Notes under the pieces: generated by a model | Seen by the model: the letters and a program-made list of their open reading frames with translations, nothing else | Told to the model about the DNA's origin: nothing | Database searches by the model: none | Made by a program: the position numbers and the translations under genes | Source: Ascidia mentula | Lineage: Eukaryota > Chordata > Ascidiacea > Phlebobranchia > Ascidiidae | DNA length: 64,000 nt | Direction of reading: 5' to 3' | NCBI GenBank assembly: GCA_947561715.1 | Contig: OX387197.1 | Location: 1,865,001 to 1,929,000, forward strand | Part shown: positions 41,701-52,328 of the stretch, piece by piece | Layout of the letters: each line of letters starts with the position of its first letter | How positions within the stretch are numbered: position 1 is the first letter of the stretch

Positions 41701-43705
41701 TGGTCGACAACTGCAAGAGAAATGGGAATGTCATCCATGTATAAAAACCAATCTTTCAACGCAATTTATTACATTTAGATTTCTTTGTGAACAACAAGTC
41801 AATGGCGATTGGACCGATTCAAGGTCAAACCATAAGTTCAATGTTAGAAGGAGTTGCGCAACATTGTGTGTTGAAGAAAATGTTTATTCCTGCTGTGAAG
41901 TTTCTACAGTCCATCCCTATTTTACATTGTACAGGTGTTGTAGATTCAATGTGTTATATACTTTTTTTTTAATGGAGGGTGAAAGCTTGGGTTGTTTTTA
42001 TTAATATTATATAGGTCCTAACTTTCCAATAGTATTTTGTAACATTTTTTAACTGTATCTTTATCAGTTTAATTTGGTTTGACCTGCTTTCAACATAGTT
42101 TGCACTGATATGTCACAATGTTTATTGACAGCACAAACAATCAGTCATTAGTGAATTCTGTACTCGTGTAAATCTTTTTATAATTAGTTAATCATGCCGT
42201 GGTTGCCATGACGGTATAACAGCAAGTCTTCATCACAAAATCCTTTGTTTAACATTTTTATCTAGCCAGAAATTTGTGTAATAACTTCGTTAAATGAACG
42301 TTTTGATTTCTTTAACAGGAAGAGAAGTTAAAATCCTCCAGGAAGTCCTCATCTGCCTCCTGCAAGTCGATTCACAACAATTTGACCTTGCAAGGACCGT
42401 GTCTGACCTTCTCCTGCAGAGAAAACAGCTCCTCTCAATGAGGGTTATTTTCAACAACTCGCCCATCAACAAGATAACACTCAGTTTTTACAAACGTAAA
42501 CACTAGATGTCACCACACACATCACTACTGAGTTGAACATAAACTATCAAAGGAAATGGGCTGTTATAGTGTATTTGTGTAAAAAATCAATACGTTTTAT
42601 TTGGAAATCAATTTTCGTACGGCAGTTTCACTTTAATAATGCAGTAACAGTTGCATATTATTTTATCAGAGAAAAAAGATGATTTGATAAGGTGCTCTGG
42701 AAGGATAGATTACTGACAACAATTTGAATTGCAGATTTGGAAGACAAGGGTATTTACTGTTGCCCCCGAATTGCTCAGAGACCCCATCTAGTGTTTATTC
42801 CATACACAATGGGTCGATCGGAAATGATTCTTACACTTTACAGGTATTTATTGTGGCAGAAATCCGAGTGCTACCACAGTTGTTTGGGATGTTAATTAAT
42901 TTTTATTTTTTGGCTCTTTATTGAAATTAATCGAACTTTATTAAGCTTCTGATGCTTTTCAGGCATTTTACTGAGTTGTCGTTGTTTCTGGTTGACATAA
43001 AACAAAGACTTCGTCCCAATCTTCCTCTTCGAATCGTCCTACTTCGGAATGATGTCGGACATCTTCACCCCATGATTCCCAACAAACCACCGGCTGTAAG
43101 ATCTCTATGTTTCCGTTATTGATATTGTGGAAGTGTTTTGATATAAGGTTAACATTATAAGGAGGCACAGATTGCAATAAATTTACTGAATAAAATTAAC
43201 TGCAAAATGTCAAGTATTCTTTTCACTTCTGAAAAAAAAAATAGTACGATTTTTAGGCTATAAAATAATTACTTTGCCTGTAACCCTGTTGCCACTTTTA
43301 ACTCACGTAAACTTGTTGCTTACAGGAACAATATGCAAGGGCCAGTGACCTTTTGAAGGAGGTTCTCATGCAAATAATGATGCCCACACTTCAAATACAA
43401 ACAATCACTAAAGTCCAGACGACCAATGTATGTAATACTATAATAAGTTAATTGAATTACTGTTTATTCCATTCCACCAGCATGCACATGTCTCGTTACT
43501 GATTTCAATAATGTAATTGTTATGTTAACTGACATTGCAGCGTTATCTATTTGCCATCTTTGTTTGCAAAAGTTGAATAAGGTTGATTTCTGAACGAGAT
43601 ATTGAATGTTGTCTTGTTTTACAGGAGTTCATGTTTAACATCCACATAAGTTCTGTGAGGGAATGGTTGATCAAAAATACCGAATACAAAGAGTTCAACA
43701 AGTAG
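35750..43705 (+). CDS. TOPAZ1: TOPAZ1-like germ-cell protein
   Basis: Twenty-two exons in phase (about 1336 residues; human TOPAZ1 is about 1690): 35750-35880, 35939-36361, 36514-36657, 36720-36799, 37039-37166, 37236-37521, 37585-37866, 38022-38115, 38174-38216, 38667-38717, 38779-38919, 39103-39265, 39354-40167, 40604-40837, 41101-41180, 41248-41407, 41779-41934, 42319-42495, 42735-42843, 42963-43095, 43326-43427 and 43625-43705 (TAG). TOPAZ1 is a vertebrate gonad-specific protein needed for male meiosis. The C-terminal half matches remembered TOPAZ1 blocks: LSRIAVSLVY, YMRKTKLNYT, LVFIPYTMGRSEMIL, and a final SVREWLIKN. The N-terminal half is low-complexity and polar, with a Cys/His-rich patch near residues 38-65. 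The borders of the second exon and of 40167/40604 have alternatives. Confidence 0.75.
40357..40411. repeat. Short perfect foldback
   Basis: CTCGGATTTACGCCAGC at 40357-40373 is the exact reverse complement of 40395-40411, and the inner AGATTTT/AAAATC adds further pairing. The loop is about 7-10 bases. It lies in a TOPAZ1-like intron and may be a MITE remnant or a strong RNA hairpin. Confidence 0.75.
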
Positions 43706-43944
43706 TTGCTGTGACGTGACAGTGGTCGTTATAAAGATTAGGATGATTTTTTTGCTCTCACTTTTAGCCGGGAACTCGTGTATTTTGCAAAACCTGACAA
43801 TTCGCAGCTTTTCATGTTTCCTGCCTTGCGCTCCAACAAGTTTCAAATTACTTCGTGATTTTTAATAATCGTGTTCCGCCGCACGTCGGGTGATTCCCCC
43901 ATTTCGTTTCCTTCCACTTTTCAGTTCCTTTCATTTTCTTTCAC

Positions 43945-43950
43945 AATAAA
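43945..43950 (+). terminator. Polyadenylation signal AATAAA, TOPAZ1-like gene
   Basis: AATAAA about 240 bases after the stop codon at 43705. Assigned by position only. Confidence 0.5.
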
Positions 43951-44093
43951 TGACGTAACGCGATTTGTGTCTGACGCGACAACATCCACGGTTTTGGGGA
44001 CTACGAGTATTTGTAAAGTTGTTTAAGAAAGGCGTGAACATGATTGGGAAGCAATAATACTCCCCCTTAGTTTGGAATAACCAATATACATAT

Positions 44094-44241
44094 GAGAATA
44101 AAAAGACTGGCCCATACTGTTATAACATTGGCATGTTTAAAAAAGAAGTTTGATTCAAACTGATGATGGCATAAGTTCTTGCCGAAATGTTTTTAAACAT
44201 GCCAATGTTAACAACAGTATGGGCCAGTCTTTATATTCTCA
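44094..44241. mobile_element. Foldback element with hammerhead-like centre
   Basis: Arms of about 45 bases pair: the left holds GACTGGCCCATACTGTTATA and CATTGGCATGTTT, the right AAACATGCCAATG and CAGTATGGGCCAGTC. The centre (44159-44190) has CTGATGA, a GGC/GCC stem and GAAA, the layout of a hammerhead core, but the base after the putative cleavage U is G and stem I does not form. No coding capacity. Confidence 0.65.
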
Positions 44242-44465
44242 GAATTGAGGAGTAAATCCGTGAGTTGTGTTCAAATATACATTTAATTATGGAAATTTCC
44301 CTCGGAAACGTACGCTCGACATTAGAAGTCATAAAAGCGTTGCGACCATTACAATTTGCCGCAAAATGTTTCTTTTGTTCTATCACAAAATTAACTAAAT
44401 AATGTACTTTGTTACGTCACAAAACATCACAAAGTGAGAAGAATACTATTCTGAAGCGGCAAGAT

Positions 44466-44833
44466 TTACGGTGTGATTAGGATAACGATAATCAACATGA
44501 TCAGACGTAGTTCGGTAACTTTTACATCGTGAAACAATAAAATATCTCCATCATCACGATTCACCTTTATGATGATGGGCAGCATTATAGCGCGTGTCTT
44601 GCACCACGTGTATTCACCTTTTTGAAGGTCGTGAGTCACAACATTTTCCCGCCATTTATTTGCATCATTAAGATGGTAAGCAGGTTGGAATAACACGTTA
44701 TGTTTCAGCTTTTTGTGATATGCTGGATCCCTGTGGCTTGTAATTGTGTAGATGCGCACAGAACAGCTAAGTTTTTTTCCTACAAACGATTTTGGAATAG
44801 CTTGTGCAGTTTTAACTTGACTTGTTTTAGTAT
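44466..44833 (-). CDS. Possible exon of an unrecognised minus-strand gene
   Basis: From a good acceptor (CTTTCAG at 44834-44840 read on the minus strand) the frame stays open for about 120 residues to a stop at 44466. It includes VRIYTITSHRDPAYHKKLKH, then TRAIMLPIIIKV, and a hydrophobic end LRLIMLIIVILI. The composition looks protein-like, but no family is recognised and no partner exon was found. It could be a terminal exon with a membrane-seeking tail, or chance. Confidence 0.3.
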
Positions 44834-45079
44834 CTGAAAGTTAGAACCGATATTATAACATAAAATTCATCTCGTAGGTCAGTCAAGACTAATAAGAATA
44901 TACATTCTAAATCTGGTTTGTTTCTATGTGTTTATTTCTTTCTTTTGTGACGCCACAATTGTAAATTATTACACAAAGCCATTCTAGATCGCTATAATTT
45001 TGTTTATTGATGTTTAATTGCAGACTCTATTTGTGTTTTATTGTAATTCACCTTCGCAACTGAAAGTTGGTTCATCAGA

Positions 45080-46442
45080 ATGTATCGCATCCTAATTCTA
45101 GCTGTAATCTTGGTTGGGGTTTCTGCCGAAATTTATCATTACCCAGGTGAGTTTATAATGTCCAATTTGCACATACAAACACGAAGCACTTCTGTCTGTC
45201 TGTTATCACTGGAAGGAAAATGATCGCTAGGTCATCGCCTGTAGCTGTAGTTAAAATCCTCATATTTAACACCAACCATTAAGATAGTTTCGAGACATTA
45301 ATCCTGTTAAAAACATGCAGGTACAGGACAATAACCACAATTCCTTTCAGCTTGTGTATTTACTGGGTACCTGACACAACTTTAAGTGGGGTTTAAGCAA
45401 CATGTCATTTATGATAACAACAGCATTTCTTACTTAAATTGTGTCGTCACAGTGACGTACAAGAGCCTGGGTTGCTGGAATGACGACAAATCGCGTGCAA
45501 TTACGTCATTGGAAGGACATCCCCTGTTGCGAGAGCCGTACAGAGTGCGTGCATTGGCAATCCAGAAATGTGGATCCCTCGCCAGTCAACTGGGGTATGA
45601 CGTGTTCGCAATACAGGTTGGTATACTGTTGTTCATGTAGTGGTTTCTTTTCTTTTGTTTCAACACGCGTTATTTTTAAGGGATACTGACGGTGCCTGAT
45701 TGTAGGCGAAATATATAATATATAAAACATAACGACAAATGACTTTATTCAAAGAGTTGTTTCATGATGTGCTGTTTTTGCATCGTAGAATGGTGGCATG
45801 TGCATGGCATCCAAGTCCGCTCGAAAAACTTACCGGTCTTTCGGGAAAAGTAAAATGTGTCGGCCGGACGGGAAGGGAGGAAAGTCCGTCAATCAAGTTT
45901 ACGAACTCGATATTGTTTCAAAAGGTGTGACGTAATCCGACTTTGGTGAAGATATATAAGTTTGTTTGTTAAAAACACACAACATTAGCTTCATTGCGAC
46001 ATATCAAAACATTTATTTTCGTGGAGATGTCAGCTATTGTAACGGTACGATGGCGTTTACAATCATCGTTATAATAAAGCATACAACAAAATACACGCAG
46101 AAGAAAAAAAGAAATTAAATAATTTTTTTTTCAGTTTCAACCACAAGCCTCGGTTGCTGGCGGGTAAGCACCCCACGGGCAATCCCCACACTCGAGAAGC
46201 TGGTACCAATATTGAATGGAGATTACGTCACAAGAAAGCAGGCGTTCGAGAAATGCCTTACAGCAGCCGCAAGCAGAGGTCACCACGTGATGGCGCTCGA
46301 GGATGGGGGCATGTGTTTGTCGTCATCGGACGGCTTGGAGAAATATATGACGTATGGTGAGAGCGACGGTTGCCAAGACGACGGAAAGGGAGGAGAGGAT
46401 TCGATGCAGGTTTATCGACTCCGGTATCATTGGATCAAGTGA
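45080..46442 (+). CDS. Secreted two-domain Cys-rich protein, paralog A
   Basis: Four exons, 45080-45146, 45453-45616, 45789-45924 and 46135-46442 (TGA), encode 224 residues. MYRILILAVILVGVSA is a signal peptide. Two copies of a domain of about 95 residues follow, each with LGCW, RAI..LE, a KC helix, GGMC, then a Cys and DGKGG..VNQVY-like ending. Similar GCW...DGKGG domains occur in secreted invertebrate proteins, but I cannot name the family. Domain 1 is split over two exons and domain 2 lies in one. The paralog at 52329-53628 has middle exons of identical size (164 and 136 bases). A 4.0-kb transposon sits 155 bases after the stop. Confidence 0.85.
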
Positions 46443-46597
46443 GTTTTCACCAAATAACTCAAAAAGCTTATGCGGCAAAAAATTACCGGTGGTTGAAAGT
46501 ATTTAAGTTCACTTAATAAACAGTTTTCTGATTTTTTTATGATTTCGGATGCAACAATGTAAGTTTGGGTGTTTAGTTGAGTATATTCATGCACCAG

Positions 46598-47223
46598 TAT
46601 GGTGGCCCATCGCTATCACACACATTTTAACAAAAAAATATCAAATGCGTATTTTGTTTTGCATTATGACTTTATTTTTAATTACGTTTTTGAAAGCGAT
46701 AATAAATTGAAATGGAAAACGCATTTTTAAAATTAACTTCGTTTTAAAACAGATTTCAAACTTGACTTTGAGATGTATTTTGAATAAAACTTTCAAATAA
46801 ATTTTTAATATCACTTTCAATTTTATTTTGGAAATCAATTTTACATTTCATTTTCAATTTTATTCTGAAAATAGTTTTAAAATCTATTTCGAAAACCATT
46901 TTCATTTTCATTTTGAATTTCATTTTCATTTGAAATATGCGATTTTTTAAATCCCCACGTAGCCCAGCGCTATCAATCCCATACACATACAATAGCCATT
47001 GGCCCAGCGCTATCAAATTTAATAGAAATCATACAACGTTCTAAACAAACTTCGTAATTAGTGCTGCAATAAAGTAAAGTGTTGTTTGGTTGCAGACGAT
47101 GTATTTATTTGTTCCACGTCGTTCTGTTGTACTTGTTTGTGCCATGCGAGGCTGAATTAAAACTAGACAACAATCTTCTTTATAATTCCAAAAAGTTGCG
47201 ACAGTTTTTGGGAACGAGATTGC
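46598..47223. repeat. Left terminal inverted repeat of the 4.0-kb transposon
   Basis: It pairs with 49975-50599. The outer 400 bases are essentially identical between the two arms; a few mismatches appear toward the inner edge (for example around 47030 and 47200). Dense ATTTT/AAAAT words make up the subterminal part. The mirrored 86- and 65-codon open frames in both arms come from this repetition and are not considered genes. Confidence 0.9.
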
Positions 47224-47276
47224 GTAGTATATTCATACTACAGTTGCATAAGACGTAAACGTAAACCCTGTTCGAG

Positions 47277-48431
47277 ATGAAACGAGTCAAGGAAACGTGG
47301 GAAGATTTCGAAAAAAGGGTCGGAATGAAACGCAGAAAACAAACTAAGGCTGTTCCAGAGGATATAATGGTCCAACGGTTATCTTCGACACCATCAGGAA
47401 GAATAAAAAAATTTGAACCTTTGGACACAAGGGATTTTGTTCCCTTCTCTTACGAAGAAGTAAATTTAGAAAACATAAAATTAGCTTGTGAGTCTTATTA
47501 CCAAGCACCGCCTGGCTCTTGTGATGTACTTGCATCGGACAGAGGACCTTCTTGTTCCAGATATGAACAAATAAAGGGCAAAAAGTTTTACTACGTTAGA
47601 TTTATGGAGCCAGTAGGGCGCGACAGGAAAGACCTTGTTGAGGAGAAACCACCTCAGCCTGTACAAAAGTCTATCTCCATAAGCACCCTTTTAAAGGCTG
47701 GAAAGTTAATAAAAAATGAAGTGAGGTCTGTTTCTGTGGACTTAGAGCAGTTTGTTCTAGATGATTGTGCATGGAAAAGTAAAGCCAACTTACTTTTGCA
47801 AGTATCATGCACCAGCTTTGCTAGTGGTGCCTTCCGCAAGGCATTTATGGCAAATCAGGTTCCCCCAAAAGATAAACTTGTAGTAAAACTGTACAATGAA
47901 AGTGCTGCTTCCACCATCCAGGAAGATTTACACATTTCTATGGAAGACCATTGCAGAAAGCAAGTTCAAATGCACACAGTGGCAAAGAGTTTGACAGAAA
48001 AGTTCTCTGAAAAAGTGCCCATTGAATTTGGAGAACATTTGAAGTATGATGATGTATTTTTTTGCAAATACAATGAAAGCCCTGCTACTGTGGAAAACTA
48101 TTATTCTGGTGAATTCGTGAAATATGTAAACAATGATGGTTCATGCTGTAAATTCACCAACAACGTTCTACAGCAAAAATGTGAATGTCTGGTGCACTTT
48201 AGTTACATATTTTCTGAAAAGAAAATGATGTTGCTCGACATTCAAGGAGTGAACCACACATTATTTGATCCCGAAATTGCTACAACACATCTCTTGGATG
48301 AAAATGCAGAAGTGTTTTTTTGTGCAGGCAATTTGTCAAGTGTTGCTATTGATACATTTATTGAGAGTCACATTTGCAACAAATTTTGTGTTATGATGTG
48401 TCTTCCTCAACTAAATCTAAATAATACCTAA
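47277..48431 (+). CDS. Alpha-kinase (MHCK/EF2K family), transposon passenger
   Basis: An intact single-exon frame of 384 residues. Alpha-kinases are atypical Ser/Thr kinases (EF2 kinase, myosin heavy-chain kinase, TRPM6/7). The domain fills about residues 175-380: the nucleotide loop FASGAFRKAF, the ATP lysine in VVKLY (K204), the block FVKYVNNDG, HFSYIFS, the catalytic DIQGV (D321), LFDPEI, a GN loop, and the zinc-binding end SHICNKFC (His and two Cys). All signature residues are present. The first 170 residues have no recognised domain. It lies wholly between the inverted repeats, convergent with the transposase and about 90 bases from it. Its role in the element is unknown. Confidence 0.92.
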   Translation: MKRVKETWEDFEKRVGMKRRKQTKAVPEDIMVQRLSSTPSGRIKKFEPLDTRDFVPFSYEEVNLENIKLACESYYQAPPGSCDVLASDRGPSCSRYEQIKGKKFYYVRFMEPVGRDRKDLVEEKPPQPVQKSISISTLLKAGKLIKNEVRSVSVDLEQFVLDDCAWKSKANLLLQVSCTSFASGAFRKAFMANQVPPKDKLVVKLYNESAASTIQEDLHISMEDHCRKQVQMHTVAKSLTEKFSEKVPIEFGEHLKYDDVFFCKYNESPATVENYYSGEFVKYVNNDGSCCKFTNNVLQQKCECLVHFSYIFSEKKMMLLDIQGVNHTLFDPEIATTHLLDENAEVFFCAGNLSSVAIDTFIESHICNKFCVMMCLPQLNLNNT

Positions 48432-48522
48432 AGCATGTTTTTGTTACTTTTATGTGACTCTGTAATTTGTTTCAATTCTGCTATTACAAAAGCAAACATG
48501 ATACATTTGTTTTTATTGTTTC

Positions 48523-49715
48523 CAGTTATGCAGAAAAATTTTGCCGTAAAAAACAATAGATGCTGTCAGCATCTCCACAAGAAATTAATTCAGGATTGGG
48601 AACAAGCTGTAAACATTTATCTTTTATACTGGTGCTTAACCATTCCTCCTGGGCATGTAAAACACCAGATATTTCAGCAACTTCTTTAAGGTCACAGTCA
48701 TTAACTGTAAGACCTTTACAAGTTGTGCCATAAAATTCAGGACATTCAAAAATATGTACAGGTACACCAGTAGGTAAAAGAATATTGTTTTGATTGCGTA
48801 TGCGATGACTGTTCCAATTTGCCACAAAAATATCACATTCACGTTGTACAATAGGTTTGTAAATATAAAACAGTAGCTGACGGTCAGTTAGACAATGTGG
48901 ATCATACTTTCCATTTGTTATTAATGATCTAAGTTGTGCTTTGAAAAAAAGCTCTAATCTTTCATGCAGCTCCCTCCACCAGCGCTCAATTTTATTTGTG
49001 TTAGAAGGACCATATATAACACTCTCTGTCGGATCTTCTAAATCTCCATGTTTATTCCTGAGATATGTATTATTGCCATTTTTCCTGTTTCAGTTCCTCT
49101 ATCCAGTCTTAAAAACTTTGCCATTGTTTGAGTTTCATATATGTGCTCCAAATATTTCTTTCCGATAATCTGAGGGTTGGAGTTTGAGTGAGTAACAAAG
49201 AGAAATAACACTTTACGTGAAAATGTATCTATTGCACCATATATGCCCAGCGGAAAAGTGTAGTTTTGATATCCACACAACTTGTCGTGCCCATCCAATG
49301 ATACAAGTTGAAGAGGGCCACTACAAGCAAACAGTTGTTTGGGTTTTTTAATTTTCTGTCTTACATTTCGACTAGCAACACCCTCAGGGTCTTTTTCTTG
49401 CAACACTTTCTGAACTAAATGCCTTGGCACAAAAATTTTATGTTTACACCGTAGCTTTTGATTCATTGCTCGATAACCTAACAGTTTTCCAGGTCCCTGT
49501 AACTCTTCATCAACAGCAGCACAAACTTCATTCAAAGAAGTGTCGTATCTTATGTATGTAATATCAAAATAGCGAAGTCTTCGGTCTAGAGTTGCAACAC
49601 TCCAAGAATATTCAGAAAACCTTTTCTTCACCAACTGCAAAATTTCTTTTCGCTTCATGTTTTTTGCAACACAATTTTGTAACATAGCTTTTAAATCACT
49701 ACTCTGTTGCCACAT
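48523..49715 (-). CDS. IS3EU-like DDE transposase (integrase core), one frameshift
   Basis: Starting MWQQSSDLKA at 49715, the N-terminal part looks like an IS3-type helix-turn-helix (TLDRRLRYF, GYRAMNQKL). The integrase core follows: SLDGHDKL with the first Asp at 49293-49295, RLDRGTETG with the second at 49101-49103, and the Glu in NTNKIERWW at 48985-48987, then the conserved ANWNSHRIR. The C-terminal part ends at FSA near 48523. The frame shifts once at about 49060-49075, between the second Asp and the Glu. No GT-AG intron explains it, so this copy probably lacks active transposase despite its young inverted repeats. Confidence 0.8.
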
Positions 49716-49974
49716 TATAACTTTTGCACCTGGATGTGACTAGACCATCAATTTTACAAAGCTGCAAAAATATGACATCATAAGAAAATTTGCAATAAAT
49801 GCCAAAATAAGACCAAGAAACTTAAAATCAAGTTCAAGATCCGAGCGCAGCGGTGCATTAAACTTGCATTAGTTTAATTGTTTTTATTCTTCCACACGGT
49901 GTTAAAGATAAACGTTGGACCATTATATCCTCCAGTCCCCCAAAAACCTATTGTTGGCATCGCAGGCTGTCAAT

Positions 49975-50599
49975 GCAATCTCGTTCCCAAAAATTGGCGC
50001 AACTTTTTGGAATTATAAAGAAGATTGTTGTCTAGTTTTAATTCAGCCTCGCATGGCACAAACAAGTACAACAGAACGACGTGGAACAAATAAATACATC
50101 GTCTGCAACCAAACAACACTTTACTTTATTGCAGCACTAATTACGAAGTTTGTTTGGAACTTTTATGATTTCTATTAAATTTGATAGCGCTGGGCCAATG
50201 GCTATTGTATGTGTATGGGATTGATAGCGCTGGGCTACGTGGGGATTTAAAAAATCGCATATTTCAAATGAAAATGAAATTCAAAATGAAAATGAAAATG
50301 GTTTTCGAAATAGATTTTAAAACTATTTTCAGAATAAAATTGAAAATGAAATGTAAAATTGATTTCCAAAATAAAATTGAAAGTGATATTAAAAATTTAT
50401 TTGAAAGTTTTATTCAAAATACATCTCAAAGTCAAGTTTGAAATCTGTTTTAAAACGAAGTTAATTTTAAAAATGCGTTTTCCATTTCAATTTATTATCG
50501 CTTTCAAAAACGTAATTAAAAATAAAGTCATAATGCAAAACAAAATACGCATTTGATATTTTTTTGTTAAAATGTGTGTGATAGCGATGGGCCACCATA
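49975..50599. repeat. Right terminal inverted repeat of the 4.0-kb transposon
   Basis: Reverse complement of 46598-47223 with only scattered differences near the inner edge; followed directly by the CACCAG target duplication. Confidence 0.9.
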
Positions 50600-50605
50600 C
50601 ACCAG

Positions 50606-52328
50606 ACAAAGCACGCTTGTGGTAGCTGAAAATCTATCTAAAGACGCACCCTTTGTCTGCAACCGTTCTACATATAACGTATCGTATTGAGGCGTTGACG
50701 TTAGACAGATTGGAGCACGTTTTACGCTTACTCATAAAATAACTTCACATAATCACTTTGTTCCATCAGATACTACATGATCTGACCTCATTGAATTACG
50801 TCACAAACCATCAGAGAATCATGGACTACTTTCCTCATTGTTAAGCGTTCGAAAACACCACAACTAACGTCATAATTTAAACAATTGTAACGTCGATATT
50901 TGATGATTATGCAAATTTATGTTAAGTCGAACTTTAAATGTGTTTAGACAAGAAATATATTTCCCAACTTGATTTGTGTGAGTTATCGTAGAATAAAATG
51001 TGTTTATTGCTTTCCTGGTTAATTGCAATGTAAATAAAAGATTGCAACCTTGTTTATGTGCATTGTTGCGTACGAAGTTTTGTGGAGTTTGGTTCGCATA
51101 TAATCTGTAGGTTTGCGAGGTCAACTTTATGTCCACGAATCAAAACCAGCACAGCTGTGGAAAATAACGGTTTTACTAAACAAGTAATCAGTTTTAATTG
51201 AGCTGTGAGGCAACCTTACATCAAGAGTTGGATGTTTAAGCTCACGCAGAACAGGGTTCAAAGGATTTAGTGTGGCGCAGTAATTTGAGACGTAATGATC
51301 CAATTTCTTGGCAATATTAAGATCTTTGTTCTAAAATTACTTGTGTAGCGTTGAATTATGTACCCCGACCTTCAAGCTTTAATTTTTAGCAAAACTACCT
51401 GAGAATATTTCGTATCAGATGTTTTCTACAAACTAAAACGACTACGTAGTTAACTTTATGTGTAGCATTGTTAATTGCCACATATTACGATCAGGCAAAT
51501 TTCTTTTGGAGAAAACAGTTTTTAAGTAAGATGCAAATTTGGACCTTATTTATATTGACACCACAAAGGTCACATTGTTTTAATCAAACGTTCGCTTATT
51601 TTTAACAAGCTGCAAACAAGTTGCCTTTTCAAGGTAAAACAAACTCTCTATGTTTTGAGAAACATTTACTTGCGACAAGTGACCTTTGTTTTACTTTACT
51701 AAGATGTAAATTTAACGTTTTATTAAAACAAATTGTTTGTTTAGCTGCTGGAGTCAAATCATCTTACAAGAATGGGAACAACCCTCGTGAAATGTCACTA
51801 AGATAAGACGGAAGAAAACGTGATCGATTAAACTCTTATGAGAGGGCATTGCGTGAATAGAACAACTGACAAATGTCACGAAAAAGTAACTTAGACTGAG
51901 GTTTGCCAACAGTCAGTGCTGGATCAACTATCACACAGTGCTTGCAAAGCAGCTAGATCGAAACGTTTGTCTCGTCATAATCATTAAACTGATTAGGGAT
52001 GCAGGAACTGAAAAGTATTTGTAGTAGCGAAGAAAAAAAGTCAAACGACAAAATTCTATAAAAAACTTATTGTTAGTTAATTGTTTAGTTGTTGTGGTTT
52101 GTTTTCAAATGAAAAGCAAATTAAATAAGGCTGAACCTAATTTATCCACTGAGCACAAATAACGTGCCCCCCTACAAACGTTGAAATCAAGTTTGTTTCA
52201 CTTTTGTGAACACGACTAAATAACCACTTTCGATGTTGTGAAGAGTTGATTGAATTAGAAATTAACAAAGCATTAAAAGGTTGAAACAAAAAAATATAAC
52301 TGAAAGCATAGACATCAAACATATAGTT
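50606..52328. other. Spacer between the transposon and secreted gene B
   Basis: Before the insertion this was the continuation of the downstream flank of secreted gene A and the promoter region of gene B. No gene or repeat is recognised. Confidence 0.5.

Larger units (their letters stand above)
43706..44465. other. Spacer after the TOPAZ1-like gene
   Basis: It contains the 3' UTR and polyadenylation signal of the TOPAZ1-like gene and the foldback element at 44094-44241. No gene is seen. Confidence 0.5.
46598..50599. mobile_element. IS3EU-like DNA transposon carrying an alpha-kinase gene
   Basis: The 4002-base element begins TATGGTGGCCCATCGC and ends with its reverse complement GCGATGGGCCACCATA. 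A perfect 6-bp target duplication, CACCAG, lies at 46592-46597 and 50600-50605. TAY...RTA termini and 6-bp duplications are the known traits of IS3EU transposons. Terminal inverted repeats are about 625 bases; the outer parts translate identically on both sides, so the insertion is recent. Inside are two convergent intronless genes: an alpha-kinase (47277-48431, plus) and a DDE transposase (48523-49715, minus). It inserted just downstream of secreted gene A, between it and paralog B. The family name is inference from termini and transposase. Confidence 0.85.

Noticed and set aside
46641-47016. Mirrored 86- and 65-codon frames in both arms of the 4.0-kb transposon
   Set aside because: They are the same AT-rich inverted-repeat sequence read twice, with low-complexity K/M/F/I products.
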